Assembly: GCF_003253735.1 (NCBI RefSeq)
Contig: NZ_QKYW01000002.1
Location: forward strand, 84,237-148,236
Direction: 5' to 3'
From: Pseudomonas sp. URMO17WK12:I2
GTDB taxonomy: Bacteria > Pseudomonadota > Gammaproteobacteria > Pseudomonadales > Pseudomonadaceae
DNA: 64,000 nucleotides
Made by a program: the position numbers and the translations under genes. Shown here piece after piece: positions 17,307 to 27,336 of this stretch; within the stretch, counting starts at the first letter, position 1, and each line of letters starts with the position of its first letter. A model generated the notes under the pieces. It had not been told where the DNA came from. It did no database searches and saw nothing but the letters and a program-made list of their open reading frames with translations.

Positions 17307-18455
17307 ATGACCGAACAATTACCCACTATCGTCGTCATCGGCTACAACCGCCCCAAAAGCCTCAGCCGCCTGCTCGGCTCGCTGATCGCGGCGCAGTACC
17401 CCGAAGGCAACGTGCGCCTGGTGATCAGCCTGGACAACTCCGGCAACCCGGAGCCGCGCAAGGTCGCCGAAGCGTTCGACTGGCCCCACGGCGAGAAGCG
17501 CATCATCGCTCACCCGCAGCGCCTCGGCCTGCGCCAGCACGTGCTGAGCTGTGGTGACCTGACCGAGCAGTACGGTGACGTGATCATCCTCGAGGACGAT
17601 CTGTTCGTATCGCCGTTCTTCTACGACTACACCCACAAGGCCCTGCAGGCCTATGCGGACGATGCCGGCGTGGCCGGGATCAGTCTGTACAGCGTGCAGT
17701 TCAGCCAGACCGTCGACCTGCCGTTCATGCCTGTCGACGACGGCGATTCCCACGTGCACTTCATCCAGATGGCCGCTTCCTGGGGCCAGGCGTGGTCGCG
17801 CCGGCACTGGCAGGGTTTCCGCCAGTGGCTGGAAAGCAACGGTACCGACATCAGTCATATCGACGGCATCCCGGCCGACATCCGCGGCTGGCCGGAGTCT
17901 TCATGGCTCAAGCTGTACACCGCCTACATCATTTCCCGGGATCTGTACTTCGTGTACCCGTTCCGCTCGCTGACCACCAACTTCGGTGACCCGGGACAGC
18001 ACTTCAACATCGCCTCGTCGCGCTTCCAGGTGCCGATCCAGCAGAAAGCAGTGGACTACAAGTTCTCGCGCCGCGAGGACAGCCTGGCCGTCTACGACGC
18101 CTATTGCGAGCTGTTGCCGGCGTGCATCAAGCGTCGCAATCCAGTGCTCGCCAATTACGACTTCACGGTCAACCTGTACGGCAGCAAGACCTGCAAAGGC
18201 CTGCAATTGACCCGTACGAACGCCCGTGGGCTGCACAATTTCGCCCTTTCCATGAAGCCCATGGAACTGAGCATCCTGCACAACATCGAAGGTGAGGGCC
18301 TAGCCCTGATCGACTCCGCCGACCTCACCAGCGACAGCAAATCGCGGCAGAAGGCGGAGTACGACATCTACCGTTTCTTTTACAAGTTTCCGTCGGTACG
18401 GATCATTTTTCTCGGCGTCATGGAACGTCTGCAATTGCTGCTCAAGCGCGCCTGA
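17307..18455 (+). CDS. Glycosyltransferase, GT-A fold (GNT-I/GT2-like)
   Basis: 382 aa. The N-terminus TIVVIGYNRPKSLSRLLGSL and the acidic ILEDDLFVSPFFYDY segment near residue 95 fit a GT-A nucleotide-sugar enzyme with a DXD-like EDD metal site. It has no signal peptide or clear membrane helix, so it acts at the cytoplasmic face. The aromatic-rich MAASWGQAWSRRHW region fits acceptor binding. A 254-bp stretch without a gene separates it from ugd. Donor and linkage are unknown; it is one of four candidate transferases after the priming enzyme. Confidence 0.75.
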   Translation: MTEQLPTIVVIGYNRPKSLSRLLGSLIAAQYPEGNVRLVISLDNSGNPEPRKVAEAFDWPHGEKRIIAHPQRLGLRQHVLSCGDLTEQYGDVIILEDDLFVSPFFYDYTHKALQAYADDAGVAGISLYSVQFSQTVDLPFMPVDDGDSHVHFIQMAASWGQAWSRRHWQGFRQWLESNGTDISHIDGIPADIRGWPESSWLKLYTAYIISRDLYFVYPFRSLTTNFGDPGQHFNIASSRFQVPIQQKAVDYKFSRREDSLAVYDAYCELLPACIKRRNPVLANYDFTVNLYGSKTCKGLQLTRTNARGLHNFALSMKPMELSILHNIEGEGLALIDSADLTSDSKSRQKAEYDIYRFFYKFPSVRIIFLGVMERLQLLLKRA

Positions 18456-18522
18456 TCACCGACCGTACGCAGCAGTTTATTAGCTACAGCTCCCTTATCA
18501 ATTGGACATCGCAGGTATTGCA

Positions 18523-19647
18523 ATGGAACAGAAAAAAGCACTCATCACCGGTATCACAGGTCAGGACGGCTCCTACCTTGCCGAGTTCCTGCTGGAAAAA
18601 GGCTACCAGGTGCATGGCATCAAGCGCCGCGCGTCGTCCTTCAACACCCAGCGTGTGGATCACATCTACCAGGATCCGCACGTCGACAACCAGAACTTCA
18701 TCCTCCACTACGGCGACCTCAACGACTCGTCGAACCTGACTCGCATCATCCAGGAAGTGCAGCCTGACGAGGTCTACAACCTCGGCGCACAATCCCATGT
18801 AGCGGTCAGCTTCGAAGCGCCGGAATACACCGCCGATGTCGATGCCATGGGTACCCTGCGCATCCTCGAGGCCATCCGCCTGCTGGGCCTGGAAAAGAAA
18901 ACCCGTTTCTATCAGGCCTCCACCTCCGAGCTGTACGGCCTGGTGCAGGAAACCCCACAGAAGGAAACCACCCCCTTCTACCCGCGCTCGCCGTATGCGG
19001 TCGCCAAACTGTACGCCTACTGGATCACCGTCAATTACCGCGAAGCCTATGGCATGTACGCGTGCAACGGCATCCTCTTCAACCACGAGTCGCCGCGCCG
19101 TGGCGAAACCTTCGTGACCCGCAAGATCACCCGCGGCATGGCCAACATCGCCCAGGGTCTCGAGCCGTGCCTGTACATGGGTAACATCGACTCGCTGCGC
19201 GACTGGGGCCATGCCAAAGACTACGTGCGCATGCAGTGGATGATGCTGCAGCAGGAGCAGCCGGACGACTTCGTGATCGCCACCGGCGTGCAGTACTCGG
19301 TGCGTGAATTCATTACCTGGTCGGCGGCCGAGCTGGGCGTACACCTGCGCTTCGAAGGCAGCGGCGTGGACGAGCAAGGCATCGTCGAACGCATCGACGG
19401 TGACAAGGCCCCGGCCCTCAAGGTCGGCGACGTGATCGTGCGTATCGACCCGCGCTACTTCCGTCCTGCCGAAGTGGAAACCCTGCTGGGCGATCCGACC
19501 AAGGCCAAGACCAAGCTGGGCTGGACGCCGGAAATCACCGTACAGGAGATGTGCGCCGAGATGGTTCGTGAAGACCTCAAGGTTGCCCAGCGTCATGCCC
19601 TGCTCAAGGAACATGGCCACGACATGCCGGTCTCCGTGGAGAACTGA
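18523..19647 (+). CDS. gmd: GDP-mannose 4,6-dehydratase
   Basis: 374 aa from the ATG at 18523 ([22 protein letters not shown]). A TTG seven codons upstream is possible but adds nothing conserved. [12 protein letters not shown] binds NADP, the catalytic Ser/Tyr/Lys appear in ASTSELYG and [11 protein letters not shown] (Tyr near residue 158), and the [16 protein letters not shown] segment is diagnostic for Gmd. It makes GDP-4-keto-6-deoxymannose, which the next gene turns into GDP-L-fucose. Confidence 0.96.
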   Translation: MEQKKALITGITGQDGSYLAEFLLEKGYQVHGIKRRASSFNTQRVDHIYQDPHVDNQNFILHYGDLNDSSNLTRIIQEVQPDEVYNLGAQSHVAVSFEAPEYTADVDAMGTLRILEAIRLLGLEKKTRFYQASTSELYGLVQETPQKETTPFYPRSPYAVAKLYAYWITVNYREAYGMYACNGILFNHESPRRGETFVTRKITRGMANIAQGLEPCLYMGNIDSLRDWGHAKDYVRMQWMMLQQEQPDDFVIATGVQYSVREFITWSAAELGVHLRFEGSGVDEQGIVERIDGDKAPALKVGDVIVRIDPRYFRPAEVETLLGDPTKAKTKLGWTPEITVQEMCAEMVREDLKVAQRHALLKEHGHDMPVSVEN

Positions 19648-19649
19648 GC

Positions 19650-20624
19650 ATGAGCGCGCCTCTTGATCAGCGCATCTTCGTCGCCGGCCATCGTGGGATG
19701 GTCGGTTCGGCGATCGTGCGCCACCTGCAGAGCCAGGGCTACCAGAGCATCGTCACGGCGCCACGCGACAGCGTGGACCTGGTCGATGCCGCCAGCGTGA
19801 AGCGTTTCTTCGCCGAGCAGCGCATCGACCAGGTTTACCTGGCCGCGGCCAAGGTCGGCGGCATCCACGCCAACAACCAGTACCCGGCCGACTTCATCTA
19901 TCAGAACCTGATGATCGAGGCCAACGTCATCAACGCCGCCCACGAAGCTGGCGTGCAGAAGCTGCTGTCGCTCGGCAGCTCGTGCATCTATCCGAAACAT
20001 GCCGAGCAGCCGATGCGTGAAGAAGCGCTGCTGACCGGCGTGCTGGAGCCGACCAACGAGCCCTACGCGATCGCCAAGATCGCCGGCATCAAGCTGTGCG
20101 AAAGCTACAACCGCCAGCATGGCCGCGACTACCGCAGCGTGATGCCGACCAACCTGTACGGCCCGCACGACAACTACCACCCGGAAAACAGCCACGTCAT
20201 CCCTGCCCTGCTGCGCCGCTTCCATGAAGCGACCCTGCGTGGCGACGATGAAGTGGTGATCTGGGGTAGCGGCACGCCGATGCGCGAGTTCCTGCACGTC
20301 GACGACATGGCTGCGGCCAGCGTCCACGTGATGAACCTGGATGAGGCGACCTACGGGGCGCACACCCAGCCGATGCTCTCGCACATCAACGTCGGTACCG
20401 GCCAGGACTGCACCATTCGCGAGCTGGCCGAAACCATCGCGCGGGTCACCGGGTTCCAGGGCCGCCTGAGCTTCGACAGCAGCAAGCCCGATGGCACGCC
20501 ACGCAAGCTGATGGACGTGTCGCGCCTGGCCAAGCTCGGCTGGACGGCGAGCATCGACCTGGAAACCGGCCTGCGCGATGCCTACCGCTGGTTCGTCGAA
20601 CACATCGACGACGTGCGCAGCTGA
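19650..20624 (+). CDS. fcl: GDP-L-fucose synthase
   Basis: 324 aa. [17 protein letters not shown] binds [15 protein letters not shown] and [16 protein letters not shown] carry the catalytic Ser, Tyr (about 139) and Lys, and the ending is typical of WcaG/Fcl. The enzyme epimerises and reduces the Gmd product to GDP-L-fucose in the cytosol. It starts 2 nt after gmd stops and ends 1 nt before the Nudix gene, giving a tight gmd-fcl-gmm unit as in the colanic-acid locus. Confidence 0.96.
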   Translation: MSAPLDQRIFVAGHRGMVGSAIVRHLQSQGYQSIVTAPRDSVDLVDAASVKRFFAEQRIDQVYLAAAKVGGIHANNQYPADFIYQNLMIEANVINAAHEAGVQKLLSLGSSCIYPKHAEQPMREEALLTGVLEPTNEPYAIAKIAGIKLCESYNRQHGRDYRSVMPTNLYGPHDNYHPENSHVIPALLRRFHEATLRGDDEVVIWGSGTPMREFLHVDDMAAASVHVMNLDEATYGAHTQPMLSHINVGTGQDCTIRELAETIARVTGFQGRLSFDSSKPDGTPRKLMDVSRLAKLGWTASIDLETGLRDAYRWFVEHIDDVRS

Positions 20625-20625
20625 C

Positions 20626-21087
20626 ATGTTTCTGCCGGCCGATACCTTCAGGACCGTGGTCGCCAGCACACCGCTGGTGTCCATCGACCTGCTGGTACGC
20701 AACCTGCAGGGTGAATTGCTGCTGGGCGAGCGCCTCAACCGCCCCGCCCAGGGCAGCTGGTTCGCCCCGGGCGGGCGGATCCTGAAGAACGAAACGCTGG
20801 ACGCTGCGTTTGCGCGCCTGACCCAGGAAGAACTGGGCCAGGCATTCGGCCGCGACCAGGGCAGGCTGCTCGGCGTGTACGAGCACTTCTATGACGACAG
20901 CGTGTTCGGCGAGGCGCCGGATACCCACTACGTGGTCATTGCATACGCACTGCAACTGAGCGCGCAGCACAACCTGCAGCCGCCAAGCGTGCAACACGGT
21001 CGCTACCGCTGGTGGCCGATCGAGCAGATGCGCGATGAGCCGCGCATCCACAGCAACACCCGCGCCTATTTGCAGGCGCTGTACTAG
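20626..21087 (+). CDS. gmm: GDP-mannose mannosyl hydrolase (Nudix)
   Basis: 153 aa, normal for Gmm. I take the ATG at 20626 directly after fcl. It has the start VASTPLVSIDLLVRN, the GSWFAPGGRILKNETLDAAFARLTQEELG segment with the altered Nudix box of this family, and LGVYEHFYDDSVFG. Gmm hydrolyses GDP-mannose or GDP-glucose to the sugar and GDP, and so probably balances the GDP-mannose flow into fucose. Its presence directly behind gmd-fcl matches the colanic-acid arrangement. Confidence 0.88.
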   Translation: MFLPADTFRTVVASTPLVSIDLLVRNLQGELLLGERLNRPAQGSWFAPGGRILKNETLDAAFARLTQEELGQAFGRDQGRLLGVYEHFYDDSVFGEAPDTHYVVIAYALQLSAQHNLQPPSVQHGRYRWWPIEQMRDEPRIHSNTRAYLQALY

Positions 21088-21156
21088 ATACCTCGCAAGC
21101 CATGCCTACGCGGCGGCGCTTGTGAGCCAAGACAATTTCGATATGGGAAGGCGAGC

Positions 21157-22440
21157 TTGTTCAAGCAACTCCTGGCATACCGCAATCTGCTGCTGATCTT
21201 GTTTGTCCTGAACTCGGCCTGTTTCTTTCTGACCGACGACAAGAAGGCTGGCATACCCTACCTGCGCGAGCTGTGGCTGCTCGGCATACTGGGCTGCTCG
21301 GGTGCTCTGTTCCTGGTTTGGAAACGCATCTACCAGTCCAAGACCAGCCTGTGGATCATCTTCATGGGCCTGGTGCTGCCGGTACTCTCGGCGATCATGG
21401 CCGAGCTCAACTTCGACCAGCCGTTCATCTATGGCCTGCTCGAGGAGCGCCGCAGCTTCGCCTACCTGGTGTTCTTCCCGGCGCTGTTCCTGATGATCAA
21501 GACCGCGCCCACCCAGAAGCACCTGGAGAACTTCTTCCTGTATTCGGGCCTGGCCTGCGCGTTCGTGGGCTACTGCTACTTCTTCAAGATCATTCCGGAA
21601 AACACCGGTGTGTCCTTCACCGTGGATGCCAAGGATGCCGGCGACGTGCTGCTACGGCCCAATCGCTTCCGCATCGGCTCGAGCTACGTGACCATCTGCG
21701 CCTTCATGCTGATGTACAGCATGAAAGACCGTATCTCGCTGCCCAAGGTCCTCACCCTGCTGTTCTTCGCGTCCTACCTGTGGCTGGTACTGCAGACGCG
21801 CCAGACCATGGTCATCTGGTGCCTGGCCGGCCTGTGGATCTTCCGCGACCGCATCGACTCGCTGCTCAAGCTGGGGCTGCTGGCCGCGACCATCCTGGTG
21901 GCCTCGTTCTTCATGTTCCCGGAGTTCTACTACGCCCAGTTCGACAAGTTCCAGGCGCTGCTCGACGAAGCCACCACCGGCCCGGGCGTGCGCGACAACA
22001 CCACGGCGATCATCCTCGGCGCGGTGGCGGACAACATGTACATCGGCATGGGCTCGCTGTCGCTGCAGTGGAAAGGCGGCTTCGGGGCGCTCTACAACGA
22101 GCACTTCTACCTCTCGGACGTGGGCATCGTCGGCGTGTACTACCGCTACGGTTTCCTCACCCCGCTGATCGCGCTGATCTTCTACGTCGGCTACCTGCGC
22201 ATCATGAAGCGCTGCCCCAACAAGGGCCCGCTGCTCAGTGCCTTCCAGCTGGTGTTCTGGTTCCAGATGCTCAACATGTTCCTGTCCAATTCCCTGATGT
22301 ACGGCGGCGATGTTCTGGGCATCGGCGCCGCCTGCTTCCTGTACTACTCCCGCGCCTATGCGGCGCAAGAATCCCCGACTCGTGAGATCAGAGGCACACG
22401 CCATGACCCAATTCAGTATCGTAACCATCAACTGGAATAA
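21157..22440 (+). CDS. Wzy-type polysaccharide polymerase candidate
   Basis: 427 aa from a TTG start at 21157 preceded by GGAAGGCGAG; no ATG is available in frame near the hydrophobic N-terminus. About ten to eleven membrane helices are visible, with a periplasmic-type loop around residues 255-320. Sequence conservation in Wzy is low, so the call rests on topology, length and position in an operon that otherwise lacks a polymerase. The O-antigen ligase fold is an alternative. Its end overlaps the next gene by 38 nt, indicating coupled translation. Confidence 0.72.
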   Translation: MFKQLLAYRNLLLILFVLNSACFFLTDDKKAGIPYLRELWLLGILGCSGALFLVWKRIYQSKTSLWIIFMGLVLPVLSAIMAELNFDQPFIYGLLEERRSFAYLVFFPALFLMIKTAPTQKHLENFFLYSGLACAFVGYCYFFKIIPENTGVSFTVDAKDAGDVLLRPNRFRIGSSYVTICAFMLMYSMKDRISLPKVLTLLFFASYLWLVLQTRQTMVIWCLAGLWIFRDRIDSLLKLGLLAATILVASFFMFPEFYYAQFDKFQALLDEATTGPGVRDNTTAIILGAVADNMYIGMGSLSLQWKGGFGALYNEHFYLSDVGIVGVYYRYGFLTPLIALIFYVGYLRIMKRCPNKGPLLSAFQLVFWFQMLNMFLSNSLMYGGDVLGIGAACFLYYSRAYAAQESPTREIRGTRHDPIQYRNHQLE

Positions 22441-23167
22441 CCTGGAGGGTCTCAAGCAGACCTACCAGAGTGTGGCGGCCCAGACCTATCGCAACTTCCG
22501 CTGGATCGTCGTCGACGGCGCCTCCACCGATGGTGGCGCCGAGTGGCTGGCGACCATCGACGAGCCCTACGCGGAGATCACCTCCGAGCGCGACAAGGGC
22601 CTGTATGACGCCATGAACAAGGGCCTGATCAAGGGCTCGGCGACCGAGGGCTACACCCTGTTCCTCAACAGCGGCGACTTCTTCTACGACGAGAACGTGC
22701 TGCAGAAGGTTGCCGATGCCATCGAACAGGCGCCTGGCAAGCCGCGCTACGTGTACGGCGACTATTACCTGCAGGACGCCGCCGGGCGCCTGACGGCGGC
22801 CAGGGCGAAGAAGATCGAGCACCTGGTGCTGGGCATGCCGTCCAGCCACCAGGCCATGTATTTCGAGAACGAGCGGCTGCGCAACGTGCGCTTTCGCGAG
22901 GATTTCAAGCTCTCGGCGGACTACTGCATGATCGTCGAATTCCTGCAGGGCCAGGACCACAAGCGCGATGTGCTGAAGATCGAATCGCCGCTGTGCATCT
23001 TCGATACCACCGGGGTTTCCACCAGCCGCCGCTTCGATGCGCTGAAGGAAGACATGCGCATTCGTCGGGAGGTCATGAAACTATCGCCGTTGCACAGTAT
23101 CTCTTTGTATGTCCTGCACTACGTGCATACCCACAGCAAATTGCTGAAAGCGGCTTTGGGCAAATGA
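22403..23167 (+). CDS. Glycosyltransferase family 2
   Basis: 254 aa from the ATG at 22403 (MTQFSIVTINWNNLEGLKQT). The GT2 pattern is clear: IVTINWNN, WIVVDGASTDGGAEWL, SERDKGLYDAMNKG, the FLNSGDFFYDE acidic site near residue 93, and a downstream LVLGMPSSHQAMYF segment like WcaE-type enzymes. It is soluble or peripheral and adds one sugar to the lipid-linked unit. It starts inside the polymerase gene, and its own stop overlaps the following start (ATGA). Confidence 0.88.
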   Translation: MTQFSIVTINWNNLEGLKQTYQSVAAQTYRNFRWIVVDGASTDGGAEWLATIDEPYAEITSERDKGLYDAMNKGLIKGSATEGYTLFLNSGDFFYDENVLQKVADAIEQAPGKPRYVYGDYYLQDAAGRLTAARAKKIEHLVLGMPSSHQAMYFENERLRNVRFREDFKLSADYCMIVEFLQGQDHKRDVLKIESPLCIFDTTGVSTSRRFDALKEDMRIRREVMKLSPLHSISLYVLHYVHTHSKLLKAALGK

Positions 23168-23982
23168 ATCGTGAGCAACAACAGTCGTTGCCTGTCCGTA
23201 ACACGCGCCAGTGGCGCAAAGAGGTGTTGATGAAGGCTTTTGACATCGAATTCTATGCTGGCCCCAAGGATCGTCTGATTGACGACCTGGTAGCCCATAG
23301 CACTGAAAAATACAGCTATATCGTGACGCCCAACATCAACCATGTGGTGCAACTGGAAACCGACCGTGACCTCAAGCGCGCCTATGCGGTGGCTCGCCAT
23401 CGCATCTGCGACAGCCGTGTGCTGCTGCCGCTGCTGCGCATGCTCAGGGTGCCGGTGCAGGATGCCATTCCCGGCAGCACCCTGACCGCCGAGCTGATCG
23501 ATATCGCCGAGGAACGCGCCTGGGACGTGACCATCATCGGCTGTGAAGACGACGACATCGCACGTTTGCGCGAACGCTTCCCGCACATCACCTTCCACCA
23601 CCACAACCCACCGATGGGCTTCATCAACAGTGAGGAAGCGATCCAGGCCTGCCTGTCCTTCGTCATCGAGCATCCGTCCAATCTGGTGGTGCTGTCGGTC
23701 GGCTGCCCGCGCCAGGAAATTCTCGCGCACAAGATTTTCGAAACCGATCAGGCCGTGGGTATCGGCCTGTGCGTGGGCGCCTCGATCAACTTCCTGTCCG
23801 GCAAGCTGCGTCGCGCCCCGCTGTGGATGCAACGCTATTCGCTGGAATGGCTGCACCGTGCATTTACCGAACCTCGCCGCCTGGTAGGCCGTTACGCGCG
23901 TGATGCGTTCCTGATCCTGCCGATCCTGCTCAGGGAATTCAAACTGCGGCAATCACTCTTCATGGGAGGAGCTCCACGATGA
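23164..23982 (+). CDS. WecG/TagA/CpsF-family glycosyltransferase (GT26), copy 1
   Basis: 272 aa; the ATG at 23164 overlaps the previous stop. The GT26 core shows in [19 protein letters not shown], the [14 protein letters not shown] segment, [20 protein letters not shown] and [18 protein letters not shown], ending in [20 protein letters not shown], the membrane-associating tail. The family includes N-acetylmannosaminyl, glucosyl and other beta-transferases acting on lipid-linked acceptors, so the sugar is open. Its stop overlaps the ManC start by ATGA. Confidence 0.88.
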   Translation: MNREQQQSLPVRNTRQWRKEVLMKAFDIEFYAGPKDRLIDDLVAHSTEKYSYIVTPNINHVVQLETDRDLKRAYAVARHRICDSRVLLPLLRMLRVPVQDAIPGSTLTAELIDIAEERAWDVTIIGCEDDDIARLRERFPHITFHHHNPPMGFINSEEAIQACLSFVIEHPSNLVVLSVGCPRQEILAHKIFETDQAVGIGLCVGASINFLSGKLRRAPLWMQRYSLEWLHRAFTEPRRLVGRYARDAFLILPILLREFKLRQSLFMGGAPR

Positions 23983-25409
23983 TTCCTGTCATTCTTTCTG
24001 GCGGTAACGGCTCGCGCCTGTGGCCGCTGTCGCGCCAACTCAACCCCAAGCAGTTCCTGCCGATCGCCGATGACTCGCTGTCCATGCTGCAGGCGACCAT
24101 TCGCCGCCTGGAGGGCCTCGAGGTCAGCGCGCCGTGCCTGATCTGCAATGAGGAGCACCGCTTCCTCGCCGCCGAACAGCTGCGCACCTTGGGCATCGAC
24201 AACGCCAGCATCCTGCTCGAGCCGGTGGGCCGTAACACGGCGCCCGCCGTCGCCCTGGCCGCTATCAAGGCGCTGGAAAAGGAGCACGACCCGGTGTTGC
24301 TGATTCTCGCTGCCGACCACCTGATCAAGGATGTCGCTGCTTTCCACCGCGCCGTGGAAACCGCCCTGCCCTTCGCCCAGGCCGGCAAACTGGTGACCTT
24401 CGGCATCGTCCCGAGCCATGCCGAAACCGGTTACGGCTACCTGCAGAAAGGTGAAGCGGCTGGCGACGGCGGCTTCCGTGTGCAGCAATTCGTCGAAAAA
24501 CCCGACAGCGCAACCGCCGAGCGTTATCTGGCCTCCGGCGAGCACTTCTGGAACAGCGGCATGTTCATGTTCCGCGCCAGCCGTTACCTGGAAGAGCTGC
24601 AACGCTGGCAGCCGGAAATGCTCGACGCCTGCCGCCGCGCCAGTGCGCAGAGCGAAGAAGACATGCACTTCGTGCGCATCGGCAAGGAGGCCTTCGCCGC
24701 CTGCCCGGAAGACTCCATCGACTACGCGGTGATGGAAAAGACCGAAGACGCCGTGATGGTGCCCCTGGACGCCGGCTGGAGCGATATCGGTTCGTGGTCC
24801 GCGCTGTGGGACGTCAGCGACAAGGACGCCGACGGTAACGTGCACAAGGGCGACGTGCTCAGCCACGACAGCCGCAACAACTACGTGCATGCCGACTACC
24901 GCCTGGTGACCACCGTCGGCGTCGAGGATCTGATCATCGTCGAGACCAAGGACACCATCATGGTCGCCCACAAGGACAAGGCCCAGGAGGTCAAGCGCAT
25001 CGTCGAGCAGCTCAAGCGCGAGGAGCGTTGCGAGCACCTCAACAACCGCGAGGTGTACCGTCCGTGGGGCATGTACGACTCCATTGATCAGGGCGCACGC
25101 TACCAAGTCAAGCGCATTACCGTGAAGCCGGGCGCCAAGCTGTCGGTGCAGATGCACCACCACCGCGCCGAGCACTGGATCGTGGTCAGCGGCACTGCCC
25201 AGGTGACCAATGGCGACGAGACCTACATGGTCACCGAAAACCAGTCGACCTACATTCCGATCGGCCAGATCCATGCCCTGGAAAATCCCGGTATGATTCC
25301 CCTGGAACTGATCGAGGTGCAATCGGGTACTTACCTGGGCGAAGACGATATCATTCGCTTCTCCGATAATTATGGCCGCGTCAAGGAACTCAAGGTTTCC
25401 GCAGCCTGA
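23979..25409 (+). CDS. manC: Mannose-1-phosphate guanylyltransferase / mannose-6-phosphate isomerase
   Basis: 476 aa, bifunctional type II PMI-GMP of the AlgA/WbpW family. The N-terminal guanylyltransferase starts with [21 protein letters not shown] and has [14 protein letters not shown] and WNSGMFMF. The C-terminal cupin isomerase contains [20 protein letters not shown] and the metal-binding [18 protein letters not shown]. It makes mannose-6-phosphate from fructose-6-phosphate and GDP-mannose from mannose-1-phosphate; the mutase step (AlgC-type) must come from elsewhere. It feeds Gmd. GGAGGAG lies just before the ATG. Confidence 0.96.
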   Translation: MIPVILSGGNGSRLWPLSRQLNPKQFLPIADDSLSMLQATIRRLEGLEVSAPCLICNEEHRFLAAEQLRTLGIDNASILLEPVGRNTAPAVALAAIKALEKEHDPVLLILAADHLIKDVAAFHRAVETALPFAQAGKLVTFGIVPSHAETGYGYLQKGEAAGDGGFRVQQFVEKPDSATAERYLASGEHFWNSGMFMFRASRYLEELQRWQPEMLDACRRASAQSEEDMHFVRIGKEAFAACPEDSIDYAVMEKTEDAVMVPLDAGWSDIGSWSALWDVSDKDADGNVHKGDVLSHDSRNNYVHADYRLVTTVGVEDLIIVETKDTIMVAHKDKAQEVKRIVEQLKREERCEHLNNREVYRPWGMYDSIDQGARYQVKRITVKPGAKLSVQMHHHRAEHWIVVSGTAQVTNGDETYMVTENQSTYIPIGQIHALENPGMIPLELIEVQSGTYLGEDDIIRFSDNYGRVKELKVSAA

Positions 25410-25648
25410 TAAATCGGCCGGCGGCGGCGCTTCGCACCCGTCGTCGGCCATCATCGTCGGGGCTCATCCGAGCCTCATCAGCGGTGGTTCGCCACCAATC
25501 CCATGGCACTGCCAGTTCACGATCGATGGGGCAAGGAATGCCTTTAATCTCGCTGCAAAACGGACTTTTACAAGAACAAGCAAAGCGCGCCGCCACGTGA
25601 ACGAACCCCCGGATGATTTTCCCAACTTTCCGACAACGAGGCTCGCCC

Positions 25649-26443
25649 GTGAAAACTTCTCAACTCTTGTACGACCCGGTCATTCACAAGTTGAAGTTGC
25701 TCGAAGAACATGATGTGACGCCCCTGCTCAATGAGCTGAGCGCCCCGAAGAAGCCGACCATCGTCGGCTTTCTCAACCAGCATGGTTACAACCTCATCCA
25801 GCAGGATGAGCGTGCCCGTCGCCACTTCCTGCAGGTCAACTACCTGCTGCGCGACGGTATCGGCATCAAGCTGGCCTGTGCGCTCAACGGTCTGGAACCC
25901 GGCGCCAACCTCAATGGCACCGATTTCATCCCCGCGCTGATCGAGCATGCGCTGCACAGCGAGCGCGGCGAGCAGTATCAGCTCTTCGCCATGGGCACTT
26001 GCGAGCCTTGGACCAGCGAGGGTGCCAGCGCCCTGTTCAACGGTCGCAGCTTCCATGCCATCGATGGCTTCCAGCCTCTTGAAGACTATCTGCAGTTCGT
26101 CCAGCAGCACCTGGAGCCAGGCAAGATACCGCTGATCGTGATGGGCATGGGCATGCCGCGCCAGGAAGAGGTGGCCGTCAGGCTGCAACGCCAGCTGGGC
26201 CGTCCGGCGCTGATGATCTGCGGCGGTGCGATCCTCGACTTTGCCGCACAGCGCTTCAACCGTGCCCCGGCGGCGATCCGCAAGATCGGCATGGAGTGGG
26301 CCTACCGCCTGCTGATGGAGCCGCGCCGGCTGTTCGCCCGCTACGTCATCGGCATTCCGCAGTTCTTCTACTACATCGTGCGCAATGGCCGTGACGGCAA
26401 CGTCGACGTCAGCGAGCAAGGCGCCTACAACCGCAAATCCTGA
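25649..26443 (+). CDS. WecG/TagA/CpsF-family glycosyltransferase (GT26), copy 2
   Basis: 264 aa from the GTG at 25649, chosen because ACGAGG lies 7 nt upstream; an in-frame ATG at 25613 would add 12 residues. Core segments are VGFLNQHGYNLIQQDERARR, LLRDGIGIKLACALNG, GTDFIPALIEHAL, PLIVMGMGMPRQEEVAVRLQ and the tail MEWAYRLLMEPRRLFARYV. It is only distantly like copy 1 (23164), so it probably transfers a different sugar. It follows ManC after 239 bp and is the last gene before a strong terminator. Confidence 0.88.
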   Translation: MKTSQLLYDPVIHKLKLLEEHDVTPLLNELSAPKKPTIVGFLNQHGYNLIQQDERARRHFLQVNYLLRDGIGIKLACALNGLEPGANLNGTDFIPALIEHALHSERGEQYQLFAMGTCEPWTSEGASALFNGRSFHAIDGFQPLEDYLQFVQQHLEPGKIPLIVMGMGMPRQEEVAVRLQRQLGRPALMICGGAILDFAAQRFNRAPAAIRKIGMEWAYRLLMEPRRLFARYVIGIPQFFYYIVRNGRDGNVDVSEQGAYNRKS

Positions 26444-26463
26444 GGGCGCCTGCAGTAACCAAA

Positions 26464-26498
26464 ACGCCCGGACGAGTGATCGTCCGGGCGTTTTTTTT
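26464..26498 (+). terminator. Rho-independent terminator of the EPS operon
   Basis: ACGCCCGGACG and CGTCCGGGCGT form a perfect 11-bp stem around a short loop, followed by a run of eight T, about 20 nt after the last EPS stop codon. Confidence 0.93.
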
Positions 26499-26530
26499 GC
26501 GAGTATCTCAGGAACATCCGTCTTGGCGCC

Positions 26531-27178
26531 TGGCAAGTTTGTGTGCGCTTTGATTTGCTCGCGTAGCATTATCTTTTACCGCGCGTGCTGAGCGTCTGGG
26601 TTGCGCCCCTTACGGGCGCCACACCTTGACTCGCTGCGCTCACCCTTCGGGCCAGCCTGTGGCTGTTACTCCGCTTCGCTGCGTTTCCTCGCTCCGGCGA
26701 CGCTCCGGGGGCCGGCTTACATAGGCCATCCCTGGCCCATTAAGCCTCTCGCCGCATCCATGCGGCTGTCCCCCTACGCGACACCTCCACTACTCGCTGC
26801 GCTCGCCCTACGGGCCAGCCTTCGGCTGTTACTCCGCTTCGCTACGTTTCGGCCTCCTGACGGGAACGGAGCGCGAGCTTGCGAGATTTCCACGAGCTCA
26901 AGTTCGGCGGCGTCTGTTTTTGCTTTTGAGCTGCGATCACTCAGGCGACGCCCAAGTCCCCTTCAGGAGGCCGAATGGAATCGCCACGTAAGGTTGAGCG
27001 ACATGGATGTCGCGAGAGCTGCGATGGGCCAGGGATGGCCCTTCGCAGCGTGCCCCTGGAGTGGTGATGGAATGAGGGAACCCCGGCGCAGCCGGGGCCG
27101 TATGATGGGGTGCGCTTTCTTTTGCTTACTTTTCTTTGCGCACTTCAAAGAAAAGTGAGTCGCCCGAGAGGGCGAAAC
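26531..27178. repeat. Large mosaic intergenic repeat, copy A
   Basis: Runs from TGGCAAGTTTGTGTGCGC to GGCGAAAC and matches 42923-43648 over most of its length. It holds two copies of a module of about 54 bp (26631-26684 and 26794-26847), a hairpin pair CGGCCTCCTGACGGGA / TCCCCTTCAGGAGGCCG, inverted segments around GGCCATCCCTGGCCCAT and ATGGGCCAGGGATGGCCC, and a CCCCGGC...GCCGGGG stem. Similar strings are common between genes in Pseudomonas. Open frames inside it change between copies by indels and are not genes. 27179-27336 holds nothing I recognise. Confidence 0.88.
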
Positions 27179-27336
27179 AGAAAGTTTCTGCACACAACGC
27201 AGCGGCGCCCAAACACCTAACGAGACGACACGCTGATTGCCAGTCCGATATCAACCAGGCACTTCCAACAGCGGGAAGAACCTTTATCTCGCTCGCTGGA
27301 AAGGCGACGCAGCGGATGCTGCATCGCCCCTCTCCG

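Noticed and set aside
17065..17310. 81-codon frame between ugd and the glycosyltransferase
   Set aside because: Rich in His, Arg and Pro with no ribosome-binding site or domain; likely a GC-driven chance frame. The 254-bp gap shows no other feature.
18502..18522. TTG start seven codons upstream of the gmd ATG
   Set aside because: The extra residues are not part of the conserved Gmd N-terminus and no better ribosome-binding site supports it.
26963..27157. Short frames (for example MDVARAAMGQGWPF...) inside the mosaic repeat
   Set aside because: The same phrase occurs in copy B at about 43473 but the surrounding frame differs by indels; conservation is of the DNA palindromes, not of a protein.
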